Of a DNA stretch of 64,000 nucleotides, positions 24,146-36,490 are shown piece after piece; position 1 is the first letter of the stretch; each line of letters begins with the position of its first letter. Under the pieces are notes generated by a model, which searched no databases, was not told where the DNA came from, and saw only the letters and a program-made list of their open reading frames with translations. The position numbers and the translations under genes were made by a program. Source of the DNA: Ectobius pallidus (lineage: Eukaryota; Arthropoda; Insecta; Blattodea; Ectobiidae); assembly GCA_964059195.1 (NCBI GenBank), contig CAXKWD010000005.1:150317265-150381264 (forward strand), in the 5' to 3' direction.

Positions 24146-24908
24146 TAGACTTCGGACTTTTAGGTCGCTAAAAAGCTGTTTTAGGTACCTAAAATAGGCT
24201 CTAAAAATTGGAAAATAGGTTCTAAAAATCGTAAAATAGTCTCTTATAAAATCGTTAAGTTGTCAATTTTCTGAAATATCCCAATTGCAATGCAGAATAG
24301 CCTATTATATGTATTGAAGTCACCATTAATCAATAATCATGATAAAACACAGATATAGACCTATGGTGCACAGAATTATATAGACTTCTTACTAGGGCCT
24401 GTATTGCTACCATAACAGTGAAAACTTAATCCCTGCGCCCAGAAGCTACGCATATCATACTAGCATATTCAGCCCCTTGTATCCCTCAGTGATTCAGAGT
24501 ACTACTTTTTTAATTTTATTTTTGTCTTTTTTTACTGGGTGTCGAAGTTTGGAGAAAACCCCTACATTTTCTTGGAAATTCGAAGGAATTTTTCTAATGA
24601 AGACAAAACATTCCTTACTATTTAACCACGTCACAAATGTTTCATGTACTGCACATTCCGAGCTAAAAAAATTAGTACGAACTGAAAATAAATGCTAGAA
24701 TTTATAACAAAAAGAATTACTTATTTTGAACTTTAGAGGAAAAATAAGCAAAAAGGCAACATTAGGCTATAACGTAAAAATAGGCTGTTTTAGGTCCTAT
24801 AAAAGTATCAGTTTTAGGCTTAGTCACTTATGAAACATGCATATACAAGTTTTCGTCCATAAATCACTTGAGGATTAAAATAGGCTTTTACCTAAAATCC
24901 GAAGTCTA
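24146..24908. mobile_element. hAT-type non-autonomous element, 763 bp
   Basis: TIRs TAGACTTCGGA and TCCGAAGTCTA, with 'ttttaggt' inside both, are flanked by perfect 8-bp duplications CTTATTAT (24138-24145 and 24909-24916). Subterminal zones carry repeated 'ttttaggt' and 'aaaataggct' motifs. The right duplication lies inside the 12-bp target duplication of the adjacent LINE, so this element was there first. The plus frame at 24477-24698 inside it is unrecognised. Confidence 0.92.
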
Positions 24909-24918
24909 CTTATTATAT

Positions 24919-25739
24919 TAGTATTAGTATTAGTATTAGCCCATAATGTCCCCGAGGGGCACGGGCCTCTCTCCTGGGAGAGGTGGCTTGTGTTCGCAAT
25001 CCCGGTTAGCCATTCCGGGAAGGATCTTCCTATTATTACTTATGCCTATAGTCTATCATTTATGGTCCGATATGTAGTCTATCATTTTTGTTGTTCTATA
25101 TATAATTCTAGCACTATACACTGTGGGTTTAGGTCTTCGCTTTTCAGTCGTGCACTGCTTTCCTGCTCCTTGCTATTTACTGTCTTCATCCTGTTTTGTT
25201 GTTTTGGATTGCTGTCTTAACTAGAAGTTGCCATTTTCCTCTGTCTTTAGCTGTGGTGGTCCATCTGTTGCCGAAAGTTGTCCTTAGTTCATCCGACCAT
25301 CGTGTCCTCTGTCTTCCTACTTTCCGTTTTCCCGTCCTTGGTTCCCATGAAGTTATTCTGTGAGTCCAGCGAGCAGGGTCTTGTCTCATTATGTGTCCGG
25401 CCCATCTCCATTTTAGGTACCTGCTGTCGTTTCCTGCATGTGTTATTTGTGTTCTTTATCGTATTACGTCGTTCCTTATTCTATCTCTCCATGTGATGCC
25501 CAGCATTTTCCTTTCCATTCTATTTTGGCACGTTTGGATTGATTTTCTATCTTTTTTAGTTGTGCTCTAAGTTTGTGAGCCATATATCAGCGTGGGTAGT
25601 ATGCAGGTGTTCATAATGTGTCTTTTAATGTTTATATTGAAAGATTTTTCTAACAGTATGAATCTTAACGCCCAGAACTTTGACCATGCTGTAGATATTC
25701 TTCTTGTAATTTCCTTGGGCATGCTTTCCTGGAAGGAGA
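24919..25739 (-). mobile_element. 5'-truncated LINE insertion with 12-bp target duplication
   Basis: Flanked by TACTTATTATAT on both sides (24907-24918 and 25740-25751). The minus strand encodes ORF2 sequence after the reverse transcriptase core, with stops and frame changes. FQESMPKEITRRISTAWSKF and HIMNTCILPTLIYGSQT come first, then the open 25186-25389 frame with RPxxRW-like GRQRTRWSDELRTTFGNRWT and AKDRGKW. This order is typical of RTE/Jockey-type elements. The 3' end is a (CTAATA)n tail at 24919-24940 next to a GC-rich hairpin-prone segment. Confidence 0.88.
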
Positions 25740-25879
25740 TACTTATTATATAGCTAGGCTCAATTCGTCACACAATTTATAAGCCTGTCGCGGACTACAA
25801 AGAAAACTGCTAATACAATTACTGAACTCTCAGTTTATTTACTGTTCATTATACTGCAATTTTATATGGAATTAGCTTA

Positions 25880-26060
25880 AAAGGGCCGGCTTCGCTCGGG
25901 TTTTGTATTTTTTTAAATTCTATTATTATTTTTTATTATTATTTCAGCTGTGTTTATACTCCTTTTAGCTTCGAGGCTATATCAGGAGTTCGGGATCTGT
26001 GTCTGTTCAGTAGGGTAGGCCATGGAACGATTGCTTGTCAATTGTTTCTATTGTTGGTGT
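25880..26060 (-). repeat. Interspersed repeat, empty-site partner of the 55975-56290 copy
   Basis: Reverse-complemented, about 25945-26060 matches 55975-56030 joined to 56225-56290, through 'ttccatggcctaccctactg', 'atcccgaactcct' and 'ggagtataaacacagctg'. It lacks the SINE present in the other copy. An (AAT)-rich tail at 25920-25945 hints at a retroposon 3' end. Confidence 0.75.
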
Positions 26061-26089
26061 ATTTAATAGAGTAAATTTTAACTGATATA

Positions 26090-26292
26090 AATTTAGAAGG
26101 GATATGATACAGGACGACATGGTGAGGATGATTTATGGTAGGCCTATGTAAATATCCAATTTGGCATTTGCCTTTACGCCTGGGGAAACCATGAAAAGAC
26201 CCATGTCAAGTTGGCCGGCCCCGGGAATTGAACCTGGAACCTCCTGAATGTGTGTCCAAGACGTTACCATCTCGGCCACCTCGCTCGGTATT
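26090..26292 (-). repeat. tRNA-derived SINE (family A), copy 2
   Basis: Minus strand: CCGAGCGAGGTGGCCGAGAT head, B box AGGTTCAATTCCCGGGGCCG, then 'gtttccccaggcg' and 'aaattggatatttacatagg', as in the copies at 3255 and 53437. Confidence 0.88.
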
Positions 26293-27720
26293 TTGTATTT
26301 TGCGTGTAATTCAAAATTATATTATGGAGACTTTAGATGTTTCAAGCTGTAAATCCTTATTAGGTGTCTAGAGTTTGAACCAAGAAAAGGCGACTTATCC
26401 CCTGAAACTATTCTCTCAGAAAACGCTATACATGGCTTTTATCGCTCAAACAGGACTTAGAAGTTTGCAACCCATTGCATTTACACACCATGAATCGTAG
26501 GAGTTTAAATAAGAAACAGAAATTCCGGTAACATAACATTTTACTGTCTTTACGGAACATTTTATTTCCCAGTTTCATGTTGCCATACAATCATTTCGAG
26601 GCTAAAATCAAAAGAAAATCAATAACTTATCAGTTTGATACATTCTTCCCCAAAAATCTGAGACATAATAATTTACTGCGTACATAGGATTAAAAATGTT
26701 CCATCCTATTTTTGTCTGTTTTTAAATGCTTCCAATAAGCATCCCTATTTCTCAGATAATACAAATCCTATAGCGATGAATGAGATATCAGTGGACATTA
26801 TATTGTTTTCAGACTTCTGATACAGCATACTCGCTACCCATCGTTGGCGTAAGCTCAGGTTGAGACAACTGAAAACGCTCTCCCCACAATACCCTTTTAT
26901 TCTAAAGCAAAATGTGATGTGAGAAAATTATATTCTCCATGGCCAGGGTAGAGAAAGCTATCTGATGTATCACACCCGACATTTATTTACTCCTTTATTG
27001 AATGCAAGAACGAATTAAATCGATAGCCGCTCTAATTATAAATTATTTGTCAAAGCCCAATAAAATGCAACTGCCAAAGCCGTATGTGAAAACTGCAAAT
27101 TAACTTGTATTGTTGCCATGAGAACTGAATTACATTTGGTGAATTCAGTGTAATATTTAAATAAAACATTTAGGCCAGTAACATTCTTTCTACTGGTCAC
27201 ATCGAGGATTTCAAAGCTTTAAACTTTCTCCGGATTAGGCGAAATATTTTGCAAAAAAACGAACATAAATAGATCTAGTAATTTTTTAGTCTGAAAGGGC
27301 ACATGAACTTACATTACCTTTATGTATCCTATAGGCTACATTACCTTAAAGTATCCTATAGGATACATTAAGAATTTAAGGGTTGAGGGGCGTATTTTGT
27401 CCACGGACGAAAATATACCTGTAAAGCAATAAGCAATTCAACATTTTTATTCCGAACTGATTTCCCCCAGGTTATTAATAATTATATTTTATAAACATCT
27501 ACTTATTACACATGCTAACAACAGATCTAAAAAGGCACAAAGATTTTGGATCTACCAATGAATTTGAAGATAAAAATCAAATGTTATCGCCAAGGATTTA
27601 TTTTAGTGAGCACATAAAAATGAGGAATTTCTCTGAATAAGAATTACTTCCTCCCCCATAGACTGTGTATTCATTCAAAAGCTAAGCACCATTAATTTAT
27701 TAATTCGTCATCGTACATCC
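26293..27720. other. Spacer, no gene recognised
   Basis: AT-rich, without frames over 60 codons. 'ggctacattacctt' and 'atcctatagg' repeat at 27330-27370. Confidence 0.5.
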
Positions 27721-27726
27721 TTGTAG

Positions 27727-28068
27727 CCCCCCTCGTTGGGGCATATGGCCACCAAGTGGAGGTTTCGGTACCTACGCTAATTTAGTTATCCTTATTTTCC
27801 AGAGAAAGCAGAGGGACAGGTGGTAGCTCATCGACTCACAACCCTCGCAGGATACTAAGGTATTTTAAATGAAAGGGCCAAGGAATTTCGTCTAGAGGTT
27901 CTAATTTAGGTGTGCAGTAATCTAATGCCATGGACCCCAGCTTATAATGCCTCCCGGAGTACTCCATGTCCACCACTCTTTCGTCCTGAAAAATCCATTG
28001 ACCACGGCCGGTTTTGAACTCGCACCCCTCGCATATAGAAGCGGGCACGCTACTTCTACGCCACCAGA
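27727..28068 (-). repeat. Long tRNA-headed SINE (family E)
   Basis: Minus strand: CTGGTGGCGTAGAAGTAGCG head with A-box-like 'gtagcgtgcccgc', B box GTGCGAGTTCAAAACCGGCC, then about 270 bp of unique body ending in 'gtggccatatgccccaacga' and 'ggggggctac'. The frame at 27836-28048 is a by-product. Confidence 0.75.
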
Positions 28069-28429
28069 TAATATATTAATTTAAAGTATACTCAATTCAT
28101 AAAAGCCATAACATTTCAGTTCCGTATTAAAGCATGGAGCGCACGGTATTTAATTAAACAATTGATTAAGACATTTGTTATACAAGTCATGTAATTCTTC
28201 ACGCACGGTGTTGTCAGCAGGGGTCGCACGCAATACTTGCCACTTGACACGTGTTGAGGCTCAACCAGCAGGCGGCCATTATTAAACGTTACCGTATAAT
28301 TCACTTTTCAGAATTAAAACATTCAAGTAGATTTCAAGGCACAGAAGCGGCTCCAATTTGCGAGGGATGAAGCATAAGTCATTGAAACTATATTATTTTT
28401 GAGAATGTGGGGCCATTTTAAAATGTTTC

Positions 28430-28750
28430 TCCTTCGGATAATGACTATTTTGACGTAAGAATGCTGTTAACATCATGTCGTATATATTCTGCACGGCGAC
28501 TGGCTCATAACAAAATTATCATCGCCTCTATTCCGTGTAACCGTACATCACAATGCTACAAAATGATGTGTCCTTATACTAGAGATGCCACATTCTCCCG
28601 TGACATAGGCCTACATCCCATGGTACCCTCGCCTTACTGAGAAAAAAAACGGCAGGGACTGGAATGTATAATTCAGACTATGAATACTAGATGTAGGATA
28701 GTGAAGGAAACAGACACCCGTACACATCCATAAGCATTGTAGACATTGAA
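28430..28750 (-). pseudogene. Diverged mariner-family relic
   Basis: 28430-28510 reads on the minus strand QHSYVKIVII near a 'CR' block, parallel to the relics at 19091 and 49130-49230. 28660-28745 ('gaatactagatgtaggatag', 'cagacacccgtacaca') parallels 48940-49010. The block order differs from the other copies, so it may be rearranged or two fragments. No open frame survives. Confidence 0.45.
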
Positions 28751-29017
28751 AATAGTAGCATAATAGGCTTATGTAAATTTTAGGCTAATAGAGGGTACAA
28801 GATGGTTAACATAAGATAGTATTTTACAAATATCCTCTGTGGAAATGAAGTTTATAAGTTATAACTTAACCAATTGGGATGAGCTAACAGACAATGCTAG
28901 CTGGTAATATCTGTAGCCTGGACTCAATTGGTTAGGGCTGTTTGGTTATCTATAAGCAGCGAGCTTTTATTACGAAGAAAAAAAAAGAGCCTTCGAGTTC
29001 TGCAGAGAGGGTAGGCA

Positions 29018-29158
29018 AGCATTAATGATTGAATGAATTAATATTGAATGAATGAACGACAGAATGAACTGGTTAATTAATTAATTAATGTGCAATTGAT
29101 TCAGTTGATTGAATGAATGCGTGAGTGAGATAGTGAGTGAATGAACGAGTTAACACTT
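29018..29158. repeat. Degenerate GAAT/TTAA simple repeat
   Basis: Runs of 'gaatgaat', 'taattaattaatt' and 'gagtgagatagtgagtgaat', a decayed tetranucleotide microsatellite. Confidence 0.8.
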
Positions 29159-30785
29159 GAGTTATACTCTATTCACCAATTTAATGTAAATTGCCATAAA
29201 TCCACTTTTATATTAATGCAAAACACCACAATGTTCTTGAAACGTCAAATCATTGCGTTCTGCATTTAGCCTAATATATTTTCACTTGCTTGGACTACAA
29301 TAACCACGAGCCACCGCTGATCCATGATAAGGTGAGTACAAATAAACAAGCTCACAGCAAGAAATATGTGCTTATAACTATATTTCGAATATAGTTATTC
29401 ATTTTGTAGCGTATGGAGCGTCAAGAAATTTGTTGTTCACTGTTCAGTGGACTGGTGAGTTTGAAACATGATTCAATTAAATACTGCACGTTTCTGATGA
29501 AGAACGTTAGCCGCAATACGCCCAATAAAATGATAATGGATCTTTAAAACTTTCATACTTTCCCTTGGTAACCCCTAATATGTCCTGACAACAAAAGCAT
29601 CAAACTTCTTAGACTACATCGAAATAGGCTATCTATTAATTAATTTAAAAATGAAAACGATAGCAAGAATATAGAATGAGTGCCTGAATAAACAACTTAA
29701 GCTTCTGAAAATACAATCACATGCGAAAGACTAAATCCAGAGTAGCTGATTTTTGTTTGTTTTATGTTTATTTAATGAGAGGAGGGGGATGCTGCAAAGT
29801 TTGCCTGTGGCCGTCGATGGTACCCGAATTTTGTCCCCCAAGAGTTATTTTACGTGCCTGTAAATACAGACATGGACAATTGCTTAACATAAATGAAGAT
29901 TTCACTGAAAATTAATGATGTTGTATATCAGCCTTTCTCAATCTTGTACTAACCTTCAGCTGATATTTATCATAAGTAGGCCTACCATCAGTATTTAAAA
30001 ACACAAATGCTATCAGGAGGAAAATAATTTTTAGAGCCTCAACAATATTGTTATTCTTAATGACTTGATCAGGCTAAGTATTGCTCAGTATCAGCTTAAG
30101 GTCAGGATCCGTATGCAGACTCTTTCGGTATTTTCATATGAAGGGACTAGTCGCGCCTGCGCAAAGTAATCAACGTGTCGATCGCCATCAAGATTCATTA
30201 AAGTCACTATTTTTTAAGGTTGGTACTTCTTACAACTTGAAGACCATCTTCAACAGCTGTCATCTATACCCGTAATTATATTCATGCAATATTTTTATCA
30301 GGTCTCTTCGTTGTCGTAGAAAAATTAGTATGCAGTATACAAGCGTAAGTGCGTCAGAGAATCTCAGAAATTTCTAAAGACTTCCCTTCGACTAGTCTTT
30401 CAAACTCTTCCTCAGTTCTACAATTATGGTAAGCTATTCTGCCAAGGTTTTTTTTTTTTTTTTTTTAGATTTTCCAAGGCCTTGCAACGAATGTTGGAAT
30501 AGTCTCCTTACAAAAGATGGGACGCAACCCGTTGAAACCCCCCTCCCCAACATTTCAAAATTATTAGGCAAGGACCGTGTAGGAGTGAATTTTGGAGCGC
30601 GAAATAAGATATAGCCTACAGAACCAGAATAGGCTGTCTGGCGAAATAATGCTAACCACCCAGCTGCGGACATACCTTACCACAATAGTGGGCATAATAA
30701 AGAAGGATCCACGTATCAAAAGTACTTTGCAGATATTTATAAATTTCATTTTTCACTGAGGGGATGTTTACAAATGTGATAATAT
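29159..30785. other. Spacer, no gene recognised
   Basis: Frames at 29721-29915, 30081-30275 and 30426-30749 have no recognisable motif. An 18-T run occurs at 30450-30467. Confidence 0.5.
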
Positions 30786-30787
30786 AG

Positions 30788-31268
30788 TTCACCTTATAGG
30801 CCTACCCTGAATTATAATGAAGAAATATGATCTAATCTTTAAGTTATTGATATTTATACAGTGCCATTGGTATGTCGTCAAAAGATAAAAATTCACAATT
30901 TAAAAATTATAATTTACACTGCATACAATAGTTAAAAAGTCCTAGTGATGTCTACGAACAAATGTTAAAAAGTTCTAATTGGAATTTAAAATATTTACAA
31001 GTTGTTAAAATCTAAAACATAATCACTTAACAAACACACACACTTGCACAACTTCTTCAATTTTGAGTTCTTTGGTATTCAAAAAACAAAAAACAAAAAA
31101 CACTAGTTAAAGTTGTACAATCTTTATATGGATTTTTTAACAAAGAACTAAAAAATTGGTCTTTCAACAATTGTACATAGTGTAAATTATACCATAGGCA
31201 TGCATAAATATGAATAACTAAAAGGTTAGATCGTATTTCTTCATTGTAATTGAAAGTACAAGGTGCAT
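30788..31268. mobile_element. Foldback (long inverted-repeat) element
   Basis: The left arm ('caccttataggcc', 'ataatgaagaaatatgatct', 'attataatttacact') is repeated inverted on the right ('agtgtaaattatacc', 'agatcgtatttcttcattgt', 'acaaggtg'). The arms are roughly 150 bp, diverged, with an unpaired centre containing CAAAAAA repeats at 31080-31100. No family or target duplication identified. Confidence 0.7.
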
Positions 31269-31321
31269 TTTAAATCTCTCAATATTCTCAATTCGATTCC
31301 GATGCATTTAACATTCTTGTA

Positions 31322-31660
31322 TGGTCAAGAAAAGTACATTTTGAAAGAAAGAGAGACAGAGAGAAACATTAAAAATCTAGAAAGGTAGCATGTTGAAGTA
31401 AGTAAGAATAGAGCTCCATGGATACCGGAGGGATACTGATCTATTGCCGTAATCAAAATACCCCAAGCTGACGGGCTTTATTAGGTGGTGCTGATGTATT
31501 TTGAGCTCTCAACTCTCGTGCTCTGTAGTTCCGTGCAACAACGAGTGGAATTATTTCCAGTTTTGCACGAGAGGTTAAGTATAGCTTCAGTATTTTTACT
31601 GGTCAAGAAATGTACATCTTGAAAAAAAAGAGAAGTATTAAAAATGTAGAAACACCACCA
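31322..31660. repeat. Dispersed direct repeat of about 60 bp
   Basis: 31322-31385 ('ggtcaagaaaagtacatttt', 'attaaaaatctagaaa') recurs at 31599-31652 ('ggtcaagaaatgtacatctt', 'attaaaaatgtagaaa'), 275 bp apart. Confidence 0.65.
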
Positions 31661-33125
31661 GTAATAATCGTCATTGTACCTAGCCCCTCAGCGGTTGTAA
31701 GTTCCACTTAAAATATCACGAAAGCTACTAGTATAGAAGGAATTACTCTCAAATAAAAGAAAATAGAGAAAGACGATTTTAGTTTTGCTTCAAGGCCCCA
31801 AAGGGTGGGGTTCTTAATCGTGAAAAATTCTTCCCTACTCGAAAACAACAGCTCGCATGGGTGTAGTAAGTAAGTTGATGGCATGCAAGATCTTCACTGA
31901 TTGGTCCACAAGTTTTGCAGATAATTATAGGGTACGATGTACAGTGGTTGTTGCTAGACTGGGTAATATGGGTGGGAGGATTCCAGATGATATAAGAGTC
32001 TTTGCTTCTTCTTGTTTTATAATTTATAAACCGTCATGTCTGGTATGAGCGACCTATGTTATATTTTTATCTTGGGTTTTATAGTGATGCGACTTCAGGT
32101 TTTTATGAGTATCCAGTCAATAAAGTATGCTACTCATCTGCTGGGTGGAGATCGAATGAGCGTGGCGGATGGCGAATTGTCTGCTAGCGTGACATAACTT
32201 CTGCACATTCCAGTTCAATATCGTGCATTAGTATCCCAACAATACGAATCTTCGTGTGCAAGAATTCCTTACCTACAGACCACATCGTAATTAGTTTTTC
32301 AAATTGTACTATTATTAGAAAACGCTAATTTCAACTACGTGACGCTTATTTCGTTTCGATAACTTGATGAGAAATTATAACTTAAAAGGCAATATCCTAT
32401 ATAAGACCAAACAGGCACGAGCATTTGGCGGTGAAATAAATAGCAATGGGACAGTGTCGAACTGTAAAGGAGGCCAAAGCCCACCAGAGGCTGTAGAGCC
32501 GAGAAAGAAGAAGATTAACTTTATGAGAAAATGTATTTAGGGCCATTTACTTATTTATCTATTTATTTATTTACTTATTTCCCTATATTATCCACATTCT
32601 CTAAACATCGATAGTTCTTGTCTCTCGAGCGCTGGAGGAATTCCAGGAATGTTTTTTTTACAGATCTCACAGCTATTCTAAAATTAAAGATAAATGCAGA
32701 CTGATCCAGAATTGCCTCTAAGAACGGGGGAAAAATATTTAAAAACTCCTCTCAGATTGGACAGACATGAAATGTAAATCCACGACTTTTCAGATGAGAG
32801 TTAGCGGTATTTAATGTTAAATAATGTAGGCTATCTAGGGTCTAGTTGTATAACCAGGGTGCTACGTATCTGTTTTTTGTGCGTCTCGGTAGAAACAAAT
32901 AAATTATTCAAATACCATAGGCCTATTTATCCCAAGTGATAACTTTTCTCAGGAAAAAAATTGTCCCTAACTTTAAAGTGCTTCGCTAGATAAGTAACTT
33001 ACTATCCACATTGTATATTTTATTAATACATCAGCAGAAGAAAAAATAAGGAATACCTTTTCCTATGCGGCTTTTCAATAAAGTTGGTAGTTTTCGTGCA
33101 ACTTAAATACAAAGGTTATTTTATC
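31661..33125. other. Spacer with a possible LINE 3' terminus
   Basis: 32440-32515 ('gaactgtaaaggaggccaaa', 'gcccaccagaggctgtagag') ends in AAGAAGAAGA-type tailing, like 3' ends of some arthropod RTE-type LINEs as I remember them. Otherwise nothing is recognised. The frame 31857-32048 is unsupported. Confidence 0.4.
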
Positions 33126-33129
33126 AATA

Positions 33130-33590
33130 GTTGATCTTTTTCACCTAAATCCACAATGATGATCTCCGATGATACCGTCCGCATAGGCCTATGGAGTTAT
33201 CTTGACAAGAGTATATTAGACAAAATTTATGTGATATTGGTAAGACAGTAATTCCCCGATAGTTATTGCATTTGACCCTATCTCCCTTTTTATGAATCGG
33301 TATAGGCCTAATGATAGATTCTTTCCATTCCTTTGGCAATTCTTCCTTCCTTCAAATCATAAGAAAGAGTTTATTGATCTTTGAATTTAATCTAACCCCA
33401 CCAGCCTTAATTAATTCCGCTGGAATTTGGGCAATGCCTGGAAATTTATGAGTTTTTAGTTTAGGCCTACCTATAGCTGTTTATACTTCTGTTAGAGTTG
33501 GTTCAGCAACCATCGGCTCTGCTGTGAATATTTCGCTTTCTACACTTCCGGCATATCCCTGTACATTTCATAGATGATTAAATAAATGAT
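33130..33590 (-). pseudogene. Non-LTR retrotransposon reverse-transcriptase relic
   Basis: Minus strand, N- to C-terminal: ESEIFTAEPMVAEPTLTEV, then KLKTHKFPGIAQIPAELIKA, then LPKEWKESIIRPIPIHKKGD and CNNYRGITVLPISHKF. These are the linker and fingers/palm motifs before the YxDD site of RTE/Jockey-type reverse transcriptases ('HKSPGIDQIPAELIKAGG', 'PxEWKxSIIxPIxKKGD', 'NYRGISLL'). Stops and a frameshift interrupt it, and the catalytic YxDD segment is missing, so it cannot encode an active enzyme. The annotated-length frame 33145-33339 is only part of the relic. Confidence 0.88.
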
Positions 33591-34596
33591 TTCACCTATG
33601 CGAAATATTATTTGGCGCCGTTAGTAGGCCTATAGTTCCATCATTGTTTCAATTATGTTAGTTCTAGATTGAAAACTTTTCTTGAACTGTCAAGATTTTT
33701 GTAATTCTCTTGTAGAGATCCCTAACATTTTTGTCTTCCCTATTTTCCTCTAATTCATTTACTTTGTCTTGGGAATAGTTTCTTAATAATAATAATAAAT
33801 TATTAAACAATCATAATAGTTTTATATGTATGGCAACGAAAACTTGAAGAAGTATACAAGAAGTATGAATGTATTTAGGTCTTAGTTGTGTTGTTAATTT
33901 ACGCGTATTTTAAACAACTTAATTCTTTGTCACTTCATTTTAGGCTATTTAAATTAGCCGCAAGTTATATTTAATTACTTTCAATAATATTAGCACCGAT
34001 TTGCGTGTTGCATAAGGCGCACACGCTATAATGAAAGACTACTACATCTATATACAGCCTGTCTATTCATAAGATACCTTGAGTGGCGACGATGATCTAA
34101 CGACGTGATCAGATAAGTTAATTTAATTACCTCTATAATTATCTTAAGCCTAGGGCGTTGTATTCTATCTATAAGTGTGGCACTTCCGAATAAAAATAAT
34201 AGCAGGATCTTATATCATACCCTTCAATTACTCATCTTCTTTAATGTCAAATAAAGAATTATGAAGGGTTAAAAATATGAGACATAAACTTTTGTTTTAT
34301 ATTTCACGTAATTAGAACTAACTTTTATTTAACAAGTTAAATGTAAACTCCCATGTCCTTCTTCGGGGAACATAGGCCTATTATATCAATAATAAGGAAA
34401 TGATTTACAACGCATTAAAAGCAAATTATACCAACGGTATAACTTATAGGCCTATAAGTTATGCCTACTTCATAATACAGTAGTTATCATACTTGGTGTA
34501 AATTAACTCGCGAGAAAGGTGGTTAGACACAGACACGACAGCGAGGAAATAATAGTAGATCTATGTTAAGTTATGTGTGATACAGGTCCACATAAT
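33591..34596. other. Spacer, no gene recognised
   Basis: AT-rich, with several TAGGCCTA octamers (for example 34373-34380) and no frame over 60 codons. Confidence 0.5.
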
Positions 34597-35094
34597 TTTT
34601 TGTTTGACCATACTATAATATACTATAATATGCTTTTTTAGGACAACGTGTGACGTAAAGGTGTCATAAAAATATCCATTACGATACAGACTTTCATTAT
34701 AACACAGTTATGGTATCGAATATTAACAAACACGGAACATCTTGAAACCTCGAGAGCAGCAAATGAAACTGCATAGTAAGCAATCTGTATTTAAAGTAAA
34801 ATAAATTCCGTTCGTGTTAATTTTAATATTATACTAAACTGATTTCATTTCGTCTTGTAACAATTCGTTCGTTTCAAGAGAATGGCCAAGAACAAGTTTT
34901 GACATGACCGTTCACCATCCGCTATCATCTATCGTAGAAGACATGAACTACGAGAACTTGCTAACAGCTGATTGCTGAGGTCAGCCGTTATCTTTTTCTT
35001 TATGGATTTAAAATCTCAAAACTTAATACAGTTTAATTGTGGTTGAACAAAAACAGTCATATCCAACTTGCCTATAATGGCAATTAAGGTACTC

Positions 35095-35218
35095 TCTCTT
35101 CTCTCTTTAAATGAGTTTTACCTCCCCCTTTAACTAGGTACATTTACGAAGCCCACGCCGCCCTGGCCTTACAGGACCACGACCCGTCGGGTGAGGGAGT
35201 TTCTATGGCGGTTGACCT
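35095..35218. mobile_element. SINE-like 124-bp insertion with 13-bp duplication
   Basis: Flanked by AATTAAGGTACTC (35082-35094) and AATTAAGATACTC (35219-35231), one mismatch. It has a TCTCT-rich left edge and a GC-rich core ('cgccgccctggccttacagg', 'gacccgtcgggtgaggg'), and is absent from the matching repeat copy at 43525-43545. The length suggests a short retroposon; no tRNA box is clear. Confidence 0.6.
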
Positions 35219-35239
35219 AATTAAGATACTCGTATGAAA

Positions 35240-35253
35240 ATTATAATAATAAT

Positions 35254-35341
<88 letters not shown>

Positions 35342-35351
35342 TTATTATTAT
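35240..35351. repeat. (AAT)n then (ATT)n microsatellite
   Basis: About 16 AAT triplets switch to about 19 ATT triplets near 35292, giving a self-complementary tract able to fold into a hairpin. Confidence 0.93.
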
Positions 35352-35430
35352 GAAACTCGTTTCATAAGCATATTCGTATCTTAATAAATTTCATTATACT
35401 GTAGGCTTGTTGCATAATATACTATTATAT

Positions 35431-36210
35431 TCATCTAGTAAGGACTAATTATTAAAATTCTCCTGTGTAGGCTAGGCTTATTATTATTTTTGTTTTTGAA
35501 ATTATCTTGGTTGAAAAGAGTAAGTTATCTGAAAAAGATTATATTAAAAATGGATAGGCCTATTGTTATCATTCATTCAAATTCACCTCACCTAGTTAAT
35601 GCTTGGGAAAAAAATCTGCAAAGGCTATAAAATAAGGCTAAGAAATGCTTGGGCCCTATAGGCCTACAGTAAGGTCAAAAATCATATAGGCCTACAGTTT
35701 TTAGGAAACTCAATTTGACTTACTTTAAATTACACCCTGTTTCAGTAACTGTAATGACATTACAAAGACATAAGTTCAGGCCTATATTTACTGTGAGAGG
35801 CTGAGGTGCTATGAACCCAGGCGATTTTACAGTCCCCTCACTCGTCCAACGTTGACTTTTGATGGAAGGGCCTTAGAATAAAGAAGTTGAATGGGCTTAA
35901 AAATTGTCTCCCTGGATCTTTAGAATTCCATGCAGTTCCAGTGTATTGACTTACAAAAAGAGTTAGAATAAAGTTTAGCATTTTAAAGCATTATTTGTTT
36001 AGAGGTAGCGTGTGGAGGTGTAGGTCTTTATGCCTAATATTTTGTTTTAAGCTCATCCAACGACACCTTTTTAGGGCAGGATATGGGTATTTTGTAGTTA
36101 AAGGTTATCCTAGAAGAGGGATCTCATTGGTAAAAATTACTAGGTCCCTTAGGCCTAAGTAAACTGTCCAGTATTGATGTTAACCCTCAAAACATCGAAT
36201 TAGCTTTCTT
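35431..36210. other. Spacer, no gene recognised
   Basis: Contains several TAGGCCTA words (around 35556, 35660 and 35690). No frame or repeat boundary recognised. Confidence 0.5.
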
Positions 36211-36216
36211 TTCCTC

Positions 36217-36490
36217 AATTCGTGGGTGCGCTGGCAAAGAGAGTCAAGTCCACCATCCTCAAAAATTGAGACATGTCCATAGAGTTATAGATAAAAATGT
36301 TCTCTACATTTGTGTTAAGTCCAGTAAGTCATATTAAAAAACATACGGTAGGCTAGTTATGGATGTGTACATCACGGGTTTATCCATATCTAAAGCGATG
36401 TTGGGCGGGTAAAGTGTGTTAAGTCACTCTAATTCTCAGTAACAAGAAAGTGGACTTAACTCTCTTTGCTCGCGCACCCGCGAATTGCAA
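36217..36490. repeat. Short inverted-repeat element
   Basis: 'aattcgtgggtgcgctggca' plus 'aagagagtcaagtccac' (36219-36256) is inverted as 'gtggacttaactctctttgc' plus 'tcgcgcacccgcgaatt' (36450-36487), about 190 bp apart. It may be a small TIR element. The 72-codon frame starting at 36450 reads through the right arm and on to 36668 and has no recognised relative. Confidence 0.65.

Larger units (their letters stand above)
34597..35430 (+). repeat. Interspersed repeat 'Q', copy 1
   Basis: Matches 40467-40815 ('aacgtgtgacgtaa', 'ggtatcga', 'aacacggaac', 'gtgttaattttaatat', 'tagaagaca', 'gaactac') and, in its second half, 43455-43627 ('caacttgcctataatgg', 'tgcataa.atactatta'). In copy 1 the second half is interrupted by a 124-bp insertion (35095-35218) and a triplet microsatellite. 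Class unknown; no coding capacity. Its 5' part preserves the hAT empty site 'ttttttgtttgaccatac'. Confidence 0.78.

Noticed and set aside
27836..28048. 70-codon minus frame with GRGQWIFQDERVVDMEYSG
   Set aside because: It lies wholly inside the body of the family E SINE.
33145..33339. Free-standing small gene
   Set aside because: The sequence is a fragment of LINE reverse transcriptase whose neighbouring motifs continue in other frames to about 33590.
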